DNA from: Procambarus clarkii
Taxonomy: Eukaryota; Arthropoda; Malacostraca; Decapoda; Cambaridae
DNA: 64,000 nt
Reading direction: 5' to 3'
Assembly (NCBI RefSeq): GCF_040958095.1
Contig: NC_091220.1
Coordinates: 18,940,393 to 19,004,392, forward strand
Made by a program: the position numbers and the translations under genes. Shown here piece after piece: positions 43,346 through 53,520 of this stretch. The first letter of the stretch is position 1. Each line of letters begins with the position of its first letter. The notes below the pieces were generated by a model that saw nothing but the letters and a program-made list of their open reading frames with translations, was not told where the DNA came from and searched no databases.

Positions 43346-44850
43346 TCGTAGTGTGAGGTAAGGTGGCACAGGGGGGGGGGGGGAGGGGTAGGCCAGTTAT
43401 TAATTAATAGTGTCTGATGTTGCAGCGTAATTTTTCAGTTATATAGAAATATACTCGTTTGAAAGTTAAGATTCTACTTAAAAGTATAGTCTAAAATATC
43501 TGTTTATCTAAGATCTCAGAAATTATTTTCCTCATAAGAAACCTTTAAGACCTGAGCGGACCCTTTCGCCTTGAATTTTCCCATAAGAAACCTTTAAGAC
43601 ATTAGCGAACCCTCCCCCCCCCCTAAAAAAAGAGGACCGCTAAGGTGTCCATTTTCCGGGGCCAAAAAAAAAGGAGCCACTAAGGTGTCATCCCTTTTTT
43701 TATTATTTGGAAAACTCTTCCAAATTACTATACCTCCCTCAAGCTATGATTTGAAGCGAAGTACAATGCCTAAAGCCAGACTCTGGTCAAGGAGCGCTCC
43801 CTCTCCCAAACACTGATGCAGACGATGAGTCACGATAACGTGGTTGAAGATTAGACACCCAATCTACAAATCAGAAGATGAATTAACGACGCTTAGGTCC
43901 TTCCTTGATCATTATCAAGTCGTGTAATTACAATTACTGCCTGTAAAGCCTACTTAACACCAACACTTAATAAGTAGGCTATTTTGCTCTAATCAGCTGA
44001 CATAAGATTTATCTATAATTTCTAAATGTCAATATTCCTGAAAAAATGCATGCGGCTGCATTGATTTTGCCTTGGACTTAATACCGATCTTCTGATGTTT
44101 TCACTGACCTTAATATTAGCTGTAAATGAAGTTTACAACATCGAATTTGTGAAAATATCCCCCCTAATAATTTAAATAAATTGTGTGCTGTTTTATTTTT
44201 AATCAAGCTTATAATATTACTAATAGCAACTGATACTTCAAAAACCTCATCAGATAATGAAGAGGAAATGGGTGGTATTGTGATAAGTCTTTTATCTGGC
44301 TCTTTATTAGATTAGTGTCATTCTTCTCCCACTATATCTGATAACATTTATAGAGGAAGTGAAGGAATAAAAATATTAATTCTTAGGGAAGAAATGGGTA
44401 AACAAATGTAAAAACTGAACCTTCACATGTTCCCAGGCCCTGATGAAGCACCACTTGTCAAGGTCAGATGATAATGATAAGCTGGGGAAACTAACCCTGG
44501 TCTGGTATAATAAATAGAGTTGATGCTGACAACTCCAGAGGGTTTATAAATGTAGCTCTAGATTTTATAGAGGATAGATTTCTAGCATCACACTATCCTC
44601 CCAATAAAGTCAATTGTGGTAAAATTAAATTAAGAAATGAGTGCAAATGCTTTTCGCATTATTCTTTACACCAAAGAATACATTCACAAAGGAATAATAA
44701 TGTTTTAGAAATTCACTTGTTTTCCTCTCAAATATTAAGAAGAGAATTACAAAGATTACGATAATTTATACCGAGGTGTCCGATATGGTTCCCACACAAG
44801 AGGTTGTTTAGAGGAAATAACGAAGTCGGAGAGAGAAACACTTGCAACTT
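43346..44850. other. No gene seen
   Basis: AT-rich. Two short direct repeats near 43545-43690 (CATAAGAAACCTTTAAGAC; CTAAGGTGTC). A 10-bp inverted repeat near 43946-43980 (AGCCTACTTA/TAAGTAGGCT). No recognisable coding sequence. Confidence 0.5.
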
Positions 44851-45297
44851 CCACTACGGGCTCACCATAGCCCGTGCTACTTTCCCCGCTCCTGTACCAA
44901 GTAAGTCCTCTATGGACTCACCATAGCCCGTGCTACTTGCCCCGCTCCTGTACCAAGTAAGTCTTCTATGGACTGACCATAGCCCGTGCTACTTGCCCCG
45001 CTCCTGTACCAAGTAAGTCCTCTATGGACTCACCATAGCCCGTGCTACTTGCCCCGCTCCTGTACCAAGTAAGTCTTCTATGGACTGACCATAGCCCGTG
45101 CTACTTGCCCCGCTCCTGTACCAAGTAAGTCCTCTATGGACTGACCATAGCCCGTGCTACTTGCCCCGCTTCTGTACCAAGTAAGTCCTCTATGGACTCA
45201 CCATAGCCCGTGCTACTTGCCCCGCTCCTGTACCAAGTAAGTCTTCTATGGACTGACCATAGCCCGTGCTACTTGCCCCGCTTCTGTACCAAGTAAC
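44851..45297 (-). repeat. 56-bp array of the hairpin element, 8 copies
   Basis: Plus-strand unit text CTCACCATAGCCCGTGCTAC, TTGCCCCGCTCCTGTACCAA and GTAAGTCCTCTATGGA. Two variant types (TGGACTC or TGGACTG; CCTC or CTTC) alternate. Confidence 0.95.
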
Positions 45298-45399
45298 ATT
45301 TTGAACTATATCATATAATTTTTTGAGTTACAATTACTTACGTATAAAATGACCAAACCTAACCTACCTACCTAACCTAACGCCTCCGCGGAGGAGGCG

Positions 45400-45546
45400 G
45401 AAATGGGCAGTTTCTTTCATCCTGATGCTCTTGTTCACTTAGCAGTAAATAGGTATCTAGTGAGAGTTAGACAGCTGCTACGGGCTGCTTCCTGGGCATG
45501 TGTAACAAAAACGAGGCCTGGTCAAGGACCGGGCCGCGGGGACGGT
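45400..45546 (+). mobile_element. SINE-1 body and tail, diverged
   Basis: GAAATGGGCAGTTTCTTTCA, TAGCAGTAAATAGGTATC, CTACGGGCTGCTTCCTGGG and CAAGGACCGGGCCGCGGGGA. The head is missing. Confidence 0.75.
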
Positions 45547-45659
45547 ATATACCTAACCTAACAAAGTCAGTAATTCATGTCCATAATATAATATTATTAG
45601 AAATAAACCAATTTAAATGTTTTTTTTATAAATAACGAAATCAACAGCATCATGTTCAA

Positions 45660-45845
45660 ATTTAGGAGTGTGTTGCATACGATCCCAAGGTGAACAGTGG
45701 CTTGAGGTGAAAGAAAATATGCCCGACCTTCTCTTTTCGACAGCGGGCCTCTAACCCGGGTCCCTGGGTTGTGTGCAGACCACTGTTTGAAGTTACAGTA
45801 TAAACACTACTCATATCTTGTGTTGTTGACAACCAACAACACTGC
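45660..45845 (-). mobile_element. SINE-5-like copy, diverged
   Basis: Shares the layout GGTGAAAGAAAATATGCCCG...GGGCCTCTAACCCGGGTCC with 23740 and 48596. Low certainty. Confidence 0.4.
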
Positions 45846-46055
45846 ATGGGGCCCAGTTGCTCAACCCATTAAAATTACCAACAGTTTACTAACAGTTTAC
45901 TGACAGTTACACGAGTCTGTAACTGTTAAGCTGTTTTTTCTTCCCTTCCTTCCTTTAATTTTAGGTCAGAACTTTGAATAACGTTTTCCGCTGTCCACGA
46001 AACAAAAAATAATGAATAATTAGACTACGATTAGTGGAGAGGGAAAGAGACGACG

Positions 46056-47543
46056 CTACCTGTCGACTGATGGGATGAAGGGAAGCTGCTCCGGGGAGAT
46101 GACTGCTCCGTGTACCGTCACGTTGCGGCCGTCAGTGCTGCCTACGTCAACGCTGAGGCCGCCCGCTGATCGCACAGTCAACTGATTGATAGACTGAAAC
46201 GTAAGCTGTTCTGGCGAGAGGTGCGGGAGGCGGGCCAAGCTCTCTTGCGGACTCGACGTCTGCCGCAGCGACAAGTGGTTGAGATTAGTGTAGGCCGGCA
46301 TGGTGGATACCCTGTTTATCGTTACTGGCCGGTTGCCTAATTCTTTACCCAGTGGACTCTTATTAGGGGACACTGGGGACATGTGTCCCCTAGGCATCAC
46401 CACAGACGCCAGGGATGGTGGTACGTCACTCACCCCATTATATGGCGGAGTCTGAAAACACGTCGACCCACCAACACCATATTCTCTGCGAGAATAGGTA
46501 GGCACTCGCTGTAGACCGTACTCTGAGCGCTGGTAGGAAGATGGCACCATACCAGAGATGGTGTGGTAGGGGTTGTAAGGGTCCGTTTCCGTTCCGGACA
46601 CGACCTGGAAAGGGTTATAGTGTGTTGCGCTCATTCTAGCCCCCGTCATAGTCTGGTAGGGGTTATAGGAAGCCGGGCTTAAACTTGATCCCGTAGTTCT
46701 ATAGGTGTTATAGGATGTGAGGCCTGTACTAGCACCTGCCATGGCCTGGTATGGGTTAAGCAACCGTCGGCCCATGACGGCCCCTCTTAAGTTGGTGTTA
46801 TAGGTAGAGTGCGGAGCGCCAGCTTGCGAGGCAGCAGTTCGGGTCAGGTAGGGGCAGATGACCTGGTCTGTATTGTGGGCTGGGGTGGGTGAAGCACGGA
46901 ACGAAGACTCGGATTCACCTCCGTGCTCCGAGTGCAGCTCACTACTATTAACAGGAACGATGGTGAATAAATGATGAGGTCCCTGTAGCTGCCTCCCGGT
47001 TGGACATGTGTCTGGGGGCGTTGCTGGCAGAAGGGTGGTGGTAGGGGGGTTAAATGCCCCAGGAGTGGGAATGCCACATGCCCCAGGTGCCGACGTTACA
47101 GTGGTAGCCTCCTCGCCTTCCCCCCCACTACTGTACCCAGTCTCTTCCTCAGTGGGTAGAAAAAATTTGTATCTTGAAGTCGCTCTATTATTCTTCTCGG
47201 AGGTTTCATTAGCCGAAACATCTGGAGAATTACGGTTGTATCCAAGGTACGGCCTGTGGTCACCTGTTTTATACCTACAGTCACCATTCACTCTACACAC
47301 TTCAGCAGCGTGCACTTGGAGTGCACACGCTAATTCATTACTATGTTTCTGAGTGTGTGTAGTGGGAGGTGGCAGCTGGTGAGCGGCCAGCTGAGGCAAG
47401 TTATCGGGGTCAGCGGTCCTGGTGTCCTTACCCGAGACACGGGATTCACTCGCACACACCAATGCTTTCCCTCCTACACTCACAACCCTTTCTCTACTGC
47501 CGCATTTAACGCGATTATCAGCTCTGGCCTCTTCCTCAGGCAT
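46056..47543 (-). CDS. Uncharacterised 495-residue protein with YNPYQ repeats
   Basis: Long unbroken frame with varied, protein-like composition and a good start context (GCACCATGCC). The start is the first in-frame ATG after a region with stops. Residues 1-60 are charged and basic; 140-230 are rich in Gly, Thr, Pro and Ser. Residues 261-336 hold five tandem repeats of 14-17 residues opening with YNPYQ or a variant (LNPYQAMAGA, YNTYRTTGSS, YNPYQTMTGA, YNPFQVVSGT, YNPYHTISGM). Residues 443-495 contain two SPEQL(T/P)F motifs (LSPEQLTFQS, ISPEQLPFIP). I see no signal peptide, membrane segment or zinc motif, so it looks largely disordered. The stop is TAG within CAG|GTAGCG, which could instead be a splice donor, so this may be the first coding exon of a longer protein. 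I do not recognise the family. A TATA box lies upstream at 47719-47725. Confidence 0.75.
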   Translation of the reverse strand: MPEEEARADNRVKCGSRERVVSVGGKALVCASESRVSGKDTRTADPDNLPQLAAHQLPPPTTHTQKHSNELACALQVHAAEVCRVNGDCRYKTGDHRPYLGYNRNSPDVSANETSEKNNRATSRYKFFLPTEEETGYSSGGEGEEATTVTSAPGACGIPTPGAFNPPTTTLLPATPPDTCPTGRQLQGPHHLFTIVPVNSSELHSEHGGESESSFRASPTPAHNTDQVICPYLTRTAASQAGAPHSTYNTNLRGAVMGRRLLNPYQAMAGASTGLTSYNTYRTTGSSLSPASYNPYQTMTGARMSATHYNPFQVVSGTETDPYNPYHTISGMVPSSYQRSEYGLQRVPTYSRREYGVGGSTCFQTPPYNGVSDVPPSLASVVMPRGHMSPVSPNKSPLGKELGNRPVTINRVSTMPAYTNLNHLSLRQTSSPQESLARLPHLSPEQLTFQSINQLTVRSAGGLSVDVGSTDGRNVTVHGAVISPEQLPFIPSVDR

Positions 47544-47718
47544 GGTGCCGATAATGTGACCAAGTTAAGAGGCTCAACACGTCACACGTGGTAGGTATAC
47601 TGCATGACACTTGCGCCAGTGTTCACCTCCCACTGTCAACCATAACACTGACGTGCTGCCCTCTCCCGGGGACCGTGCTAACTCCAACCCCGCTACGGAG
47701 AACACCACCAAGGCCTGC

Positions 47719-47725
47719 CTATATA
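47719..47725 (-). promoter_or_regulatory. Possible TATA box of the 495-residue gene
   Basis: Minus-strand TATATAG, about 180 bp upstream of the ATG. Between it and the ATG lie CACGTG (E-box) and TGACGT (CRE-like) near 47580-47587. Single motifs of this kind occur by chance. Confidence 0.35.
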
Positions 47726-48196
47726 CCTCCTTTCATCCTCTAATTACATTAAATAACCACATCAAACTAAATAATACATTATAACAATGTCATAAACACT
47801 AGAAGGAACTGTGGAAGCCTAAAGAAAAAGAGAGATATCCTGCAGTAAGCAGGTACAAAGTATATTCAATGGTTGCCTTAAAGCTTCGTGTCTGAAGACA
47901 GTTGATGTATGTGATGCAACTCACAGTAACCAACCACCACAGTTAGCCAGTATCATGTTCATGAGCCTAATGTAATGACCGCATACACATTGCTTAGATT
48001 TATATACGGGTTATGCATGTTTTTTTATTGTAGATGTGTACCCACTTCAATTTTGAGGTGGAACTTTCTCGACATTTTTTTTTTATCATCCTGTAGGGAA
48101 ACTTGCTACACTGCATGGATACCAGCATCGCAATCTCATTCTTCCATAATAATTACTTCCTCTAAAGTTTGTCTAAAATCTATGTTTTGTATTATT
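47726..48196. other. No gene seen
   Basis: Upstream flank of the 46056-47543 gene. No repeat family recognised. Confidence 0.5.
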
Positions 48197-48500
48197 ATAC
48201 ATAGCGCCCGAAACGCTATATGCGTACTAGTGGCTTTAGGTATTGCATGTACTAGCTCTGTCTATAAATCCAACATTATGTTTGTAATTAATCCTCTATG
48301 TATGTACTTTTACCTGAATAAACATTTGATTTGATATTTTTACCGTATATCAATCATCCATTATGGTTGCAATCATATATATAGTGGCTTTAGGCATTGT
48401 ATGTATTAGCTCTATCTATAAATCTATAATTTTTTGTAAAACCTCTTGTATGTATGTACCTTACCTGAATAAACATTTATTTTATTATTATTTATATAAC
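48197..48500 (+). mobile_element. Two tandem LINE/SINE-4-type 3' ends
   Basis: 48197-48323 has GCCCGAAACGCTATATGCGT, GTGGCTTTAGGTATTGCATG and ACCTGAATAAACATTTGATT. 48380-48480 repeats GTGGCTTTAGGCATTGTATG to ACCTGAATAAACATTTATTT. Both end with AATAAAC signals. Confidence 0.7.
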
Positions 48501-48595
48501 ACATTTGATTTAATAATTCATGGTGTCAGGGGACAGGCAGCTAGTGTAATATATATTGTTAATAGTGTATATGTTAGGCTTGATTAAAATTCGAA

Positions 48596-48786
48596 CCACA
48601 ATTTCGAACCACTGACCTTAGGATACATCCTTACAACAAGCTCACTAACTCCTGGGTACATATATACTGCTAGGTGAACAGGTTCACCAGGTGAAAGGAA
48701 ACGCGCCCAACTATTTCTGTCCTGCCGAATGCAAAATTCCCGATTCTGGGTCGAGAACGAACCCAACTGAACTACTAGGACCCTAA
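48596..48786 (-). mobile_element. SINE-5 copy
   Basis: Plus-strand text CTGCTAGGTGAACAGGTTCA, CCAGGTGAAAGGAAACGCGC, and ATTCCCGATTCTGGGTCGAG (inverse B-box area). Confidence 0.65.
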
Positions 48787-49439
48787 TTTAGGTCAATAAC
48801 ATCGAGACAGTCTTATCATCAGTTGTCACTTAGCCGAGTTCACCCACGGAACTGTAACTTGTTCCTTGTTACTGTACTGTTAGTCCATTCACGATACTGT
48901 TATTAGCTTTTTTTTGTATTAACACCGTACATCTGCGTATATGCTGCTACCCTAGACTATATAAAGGACACACATAGTGTATCAAGTACCTACGTGATGC
49001 TAAAAATCCCCATTACACAGGATGGTTAGTAATCAAAAGTCCTATGATCATAGAAATTTTGATTACTAAGTCCTATGATCACTGGGAATATCACCAAGAG
49101 CATGATGGTGAAAGGTAGCAATGATCCTGAAAATTTCCATCTCACAGGATGGTTTTTTGTTAGTAGCCTAACCATACAGGGCAAGGTTACCAGTAGTTCA
49201 TCTTGCCCTGTATGAATGGACCTATAGAATGAATATAAATTAACTAGAACGCGTCCAGCGTAGGACGACAAAGTTAATCCCCCAAATTAGAAATCTTTCA
49301 TATGAAGAAGGATTAACAAAGCTTAAATTGCATTCATTGGAAAGGCGAAGAGTCACTTCATGGAAATACGCTCACAGGAATGGATTAAGAATGACTACAT
49401 AAATAGTGCTAATATCTACTTTCTATGGTCAGGTTGGGT
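48787..49439. other. No gene seen; contains palindromes
   Basis: 49025-49069 has an inverted TTAGTAATCAAAA/TTTTGATTACTAA pair. 49173-49185 (CATACAGGGCAAG) pairs perfectly with 49202-49214. About 49220-49390 resembles LINE reverse-transcriptase text (TAGAACGCGTCCAGCGTAGG). Confidence 0.6.
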
Positions 49440-49775
49440 TAAGGTTACTTTAAGTTAACGTTTGATTCGGTTAGGTTTCACTACGATTGGTTATGTTAAT
49501 ACAGTGCATTAGTGATGATAATGTGAAATGTGGAATTTAAAACTATTTCAGTGTACCCAAGAATTCCGTTTATAGAAAAAATCTTCAAGGAAAATGTTTT
49601 CAGCATACATTTTATATTTTAAACTAACGACTTATAATATAATGAAGTTATAACGTCAGCATAATTTCTGTTTAGGACAAAGGTTCATTTGCCAGTTACA
49701 TGTAGACTATTACCGGAACCATAATATGCTTTCAAACCATCACAAATATCGATAACTATACAGGTTGTTTGAGGT
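49440..49775. repeat. Unclassified dispersed repeat, second copy
   Basis: Diverged direct match to 30376-30770. Confidence 0.6.
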
Positions 49776-49859
49776 GGGTGTGGTTTCTCATGGTAATGGA
49801 TTTGCTCTGAGGATGGGCTCACACCAGACATGATACTTGTGTAAAGGAGGAATGTATAT

Positions 49860-50012
49860 ATTTATCTCTCAGAATGTTCGGTAATATGTTTATTGTTTGT
49901 GATGTGTGTCTATGTATGTATTAACACGATGTACTGAACGGGGTGAGAATAGCTTGAGCTACCTCATCCCTTTGTGTGTATTTTACCTCAATAAACTTAT
50001 TTCAATTTCAGT
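49860..50012 (+). mobile_element. LINE 3' end ending in AATAAACTT
   Basis: Close inverse match of 18546-18735. Ends CCTCAATAAACTTATTTCAA. Confidence 0.7.
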
Positions 50013-50027
50013 TCAACACCAGACATG

Positions 50028-50272
50028 ACGGCTCAGTGACAAAGCACTCGCCCGGCGCTTCGCAAGTCCTTTTGTGTAGGTTCGTATCCTGGTCGGGGAG
50101 GATTGACTGGGTTCCAATCCTTAACTGTAACCTCTGTTCACCCAGCAATGAATTGGTACCTGGTTGTTAAACGATTTTGCGGGTCGTATTCCAGGGAAAA
50201 TTAGTACTAAGGACCTGCTCGAAAGGCTATGCGTGCTAGTGGCTTTACGAAAATATAGGAACTCTTGTATAA
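50028..50272 (+). mobile_element. SINE-4 copy, plus strand
   Basis: GCTCAGTGACAAAGCACTCG (A-box region), GGTTCGTATCCTGGTCGG (B-box), CTCTGTTCACCCAGCAATG, and the tail GAAAGGCTATGCGTGCTAGT. It directly follows the LINE 3' end at 49860. Confidence 0.85.
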
Positions 50273-51139
50273 ATAATAATAAAAAAAGGAGGATCGATGT
50301 TTATATACCTATAGGGTTTTAAATGAGTGGAACCGCCTACCCACCAAAGCTGTAATGGCCAAAACATTACTTCGGTTCAAAATCCAGTCGGAAAAAAATC
50401 ATCAGGCACAATGGGAAAATCTTTGACAAGCCATAGGCTTCCTATACACGTCGAGGCCACTAAAGAGACAATGGCCTTCAGGCAAATTCAGGTATTATTC
50501 TAGCTGTTGATGTTGTTCTTGTTTTAGATTCAGCTACTCGGAACTAAAAATTCCAAGTAGCACATTTCAACTTAGATTCAACAGAGCAGAAGAAGTTGTT
50601 AAACACATATGGCAAAATCTTACTGAAGGGACCATACGAGTCATAAATACTCATACTCCGCCCAAGTAAAACAGAAACAAACAACACTTAGTGGGCCAGC
50701 CAGAGGCTTAGGGCCCACGCAGGAATATCCCTGCATAAAAATTGACAAAGAAGTTAATTTCGTATTCTACAGCAACTTTACCATATGGAATCAATGGTGT
50801 TTTGTTTGTAGCCTATTTGACTAAGTCTTAGAACATTATAAATTACATAATCAAAATAGGAATCAAATCTTTTGCACTTAATATTATTGGTAGATTAGAT
50901 ATTGATACACCCTAGAGATGTTTATATCAATTCGAGGTAACTCATAGCAACCATAATCTTAATTAGTGATTTTATCATGAAATGCGTTCCTAAATGTTAT
51001 TGTAATATTTGCACCTGCAGGTGGTTGGACCCGTCAGGGTATAGATAACTTCAATCTTGGGTCATATCCTGTATGCACTGTCACCACATACACCTCTCAT
51101 GCCTATTTATAATGTAACAAAAGGTGCGTGGTAGCCTAT
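50273..51139. other. Repeat fragments, no gene
   Basis: 50515-50560 is a hairpin-element head (TTAGATTCAGCTACTCGGAA). The rest may be degraded LINE sequence, but no motif is clear. Confidence 0.5.
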
Positions 51140-51475
51140 TTTGAAAGACGATAAACAGCTGCGATGAATGGCAATATAAATTCATATCAGTAATAGCGAG
51201 AATTCGTCTTGGATACAAATATCCATGGAGATTCGGAATGGAAACAACCTTTGAGCAGCAGAGTTGCAGAATCTGTGGTGAGAGTGATGGACATCGCCTT
51301 GACCACTACCTGAGAGAGTGTGGACATCTAAGAGTCATTAGAAATATGTGTAGAATAATAAACCCCCCATTGTTTGAGTTAGGAAAACACTATTTGTCAA
51401 ATATAGATACTGTTCTTAAAAGGTTCCCCCCATTTTGCACCCGCAAGATAACGTAAGATTTTAAGGGTTGACGAA
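51140..51475 (+). mobile_element. LINE ORF2 C-terminus with CCHC-type zinc knuckle
   Basis: The open frame to a stop at about 51456 includes RIRLGYKYPWRFGMETTFEQ, then CRICGESDGHRLDHYLREC (C-x2-C-x7-H-x5-C spacing or close to it), and ends LSNIDTVLKRFPPFCTRKIT. A Cys/His knuckle after the reverse-transcriptase or RNase H region is typical of I- and Jockey-type non-LTR elements. Only this C-terminal piece is visible. Confidence 0.65.
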
Positions 51476-51493
51476 TGTTAATCTTTTTGTTTG

Positions 51494-51690
51494 ATAAGCT
51501 GTTCACTTGAGACAGTTATAAGCAAGTCCCAGCTGTGTCTGGGTACAAGTGACAGGATGAACAACCCGGCGGGTTTTCTTCCTATTGGGGAGTATTGTAC
51601 ATGCTGCTATAGCGGTGTGTTCACTCACAGGATGAGTGACGCTGCCTAATTAACTCGCCCCTTGGGGCAAAAATAAAAAATAAAAAAATA
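51494..51690 (+). mobile_element. AATAAAC element A, single-module copy
   Basis: Close to 16215-16400: GAGACAGTTATAAGCAAGTC, GACAGGATGAACAACCCGGC, CTCACAGGATGAGTGACGCT, CTAATTAACTCGCCCCTTGG. The short ORF (MNNPAGFLPIGEYCTCC) is open but ends one codon earlier. Confidence 0.8.
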
Positions 51691-51738
51691 AGAAAACAAA
51701 TCATATGTATGCCCTACTTATCTACAGTAGCATTCCTT

Positions 51739-52280
51739 CTAGACTGAAACTCGGGATTTCCGGGTTTATATCTCGGGCGGGACAGGAATAATTGGGTTCG
51801 TTTCATATCACCTAATGCTCCTGTTCACCTAAATAAGTACATAGGAGCTAGTTAGGTTGTTAAGGAGTTGCATCCTAAGGAAGGGTCAGTAACCTGACCT
51901 TGGGAAGACCTCGATATAAGGCTAACATGTGCATATGATGATCAATATCTCTGGAACTACATTAAAAGTGAAGGAATGCTAAAGTGCTGTCAACGCAGCA
52001 AGAGGCTTTCTTCAGTAGCATGATTTAACATGTCTGCCTGTCCCCCGACACAATGAATTTTTGAATTATACGCACAATTCTAACAGTAAATGATGTGCCG
52101 CATTGCTCTAATGGTGTACTTCATGGTACTTCATTGTTCTAATGATGGAGTCATGCTTTAGTAGCATGACTTAACATGTCTGCCTGTCCCCCCGACACAA
52201 TGAATGTTGAATTATATGCACAATTCTAACAGTAAATGATGTGCTGCATTGCTCAAATGGTGAACAACTTGTTGAGGACA
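51739..52280 (+). mobile_element. SINE-5-related copy with 110-bp direct duplication
   Basis: 51739-52080 follows SINE-5 (GGAATAATTGGGTTCGTTTC, CACCTAATGCTCCTGTTCAC, CTGCCTGTCCCCCGACACAA). Its last part is duplicated: 52014-52118 and 52152-52264 share CATGTCTGCCTGTCCCC and TCTAACAGTAAATGATGTGC. Confidence 0.7.
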
Positions 52281-52750
52281 GCGAGTGGTAGAAATAAAAG
52301 GGTGTGCGATGAAGGCCCTTATCAACAAGTGGTCGAGTCATTAGAGATAACCAGTGATTGAATCAATACCACCACATGCACCTGTATTTAAGGAATATGC
52401 ATGCAAATACATGTGATCCCTGCTTGGAACACTCAGTGTTCCTAACTTGAAAAGGTTTACAGTTTTGGGCCATTTGTATGACTTTTGAGGGATTTATCTC
52501 AATTTTTAGCATCACCCAAAGGGTACATAATTGATAAGCATAAGATAGGAAGAAGAACAACAAGTAAAAGCTGTTTGTCAATTATCCATATATAAACGCA
52601 TCCAAAATTTAGCGACTGGAGTTAGTGAAAGATTTTGCAATCTATTTAGAGTTATCCAGTAGCTTAAAATGAACTCTATATCAAATTATAGAAGATTGAT
52701 TACCAAATACGACTCTTACTTGTTTTTCTGCTCCAGCTCTGGACGTAGTC
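52281..52750. other. Upstream flank of ZDHHC gene
   Basis: No repeat family recognised. It probably includes the core promoter region of the plus-strand gene. Confidence 0.5.
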
Positions 52751-52751
52751 G

Positions 52752-52757
52752 TCAGTC
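52752..52757 (+). promoter_or_regulatory. Possible initiator of ZDHHC gene
   Basis: TCAGTC matches the arthropod initiator (TCA[GT]T[CT]) and lies 77 bp upstream of the ATG. No TATA box or clear DPE accompanies it. Confidence 0.3.
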
Positions 52758-52802
52758 GTCTATACTGTCTGACTGAGGTGCGGCCATGTTTTGATTGCTG
52801 AG

Positions 52803-52829
52803 ATGGGGAGTTTGACAAATATAAGATAA
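52803..52829 (+). other. Upstream ORF (8 codons) ending 1 bp before the ZDHHC start
   Basis: ATG at 52803 reads MGSLTNIR and stops at TAA (52827-52829); the main ATG is at 52831. A minimal ATG-TTT-TGA upstream ORF is at 52786-52794. Both would lie in the leader if transcription starts near 52754. Confidence 0.5.
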
Positions 52830-52830
52830 A

Positions 52831-52922
52831 ATGCCAAGTTGTAAGCCCAAGACACGTTTCATACCAGCCACGTGTGCTTGGACGCTACTTCTAGCATGTA
52901 CTACACTATTTTTCGTCTATCC
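52831..52922 (+). CDS. Zdhhc8: ZDHHC5/8-type palmitoyltransferase, exon 1
   Basis: The start codon (AAAATGCCA) is followed by MPSCKPKTRFIPATCAWTLL, then LACTTLFFVY (TM1), and a strong donor GTAAGT at 52923 (phase 2). ZDHHC5 and ZDHHC8 of animals begin in the same way: a short basic N-terminus with K-R-F/L-K/I-P, then a TTLFF-containing first membrane segment. The codon split CC|G gives Pro and joins to exon 2. Intron 1 is about 6.3 kb and holds a 51-bp minisatellite. Confidence 0.85.
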
Positions 52923-53520
52923 GTAAGTATTTACGCCGAGAAATGCGCTGAAATGACCGGGAATCCGACTTGTGGATGTTGAACCGAGAGTAAACAGGCG
53001 GTTAGTTATCACAATAACCTCTATATATGGCACCGTTGGAAGAGAAATTTGGCAGTTAAAGCTTAAGAAAAAGCAAGACACATAACTTATCTTTGATAGG
53101 ATACAAATCTTGCGTTATAAACGTGAGAAAATGGTAGTCTGGGAGAGGTAACTTGTCAGATGGTGTCGAGAAGCCATATCTACTCTGCTCTTAACCTGTC
53201 AACAACACCCTCAAGGAGGCACTCTTAAGCCTTCCTAAGGATGTATTTATTAAAATCTGGTATGAATGATACAGCTGAATGAATGGTTTCCTCTGCTTAT
53301 GGACGGGGGGGAGGGTTGTGTAGATACACCCATTATCTGGGCATTAGTTTCACTTTTGTGGAAGATTGTGTGTGTGTGTAAAACTGATTTCGCTACTTAA
53401 GTATTGTCAGTTTTGGCATTGTGTAAATTAGTTGTGCAGCTATGGTAATTCTGGGTTAGGAAGGAAGGAACTGTCAAGGGGAAAGTGGCTGGAGCTGTCA
53501 AGAGAGCTAAATTTGACGGG

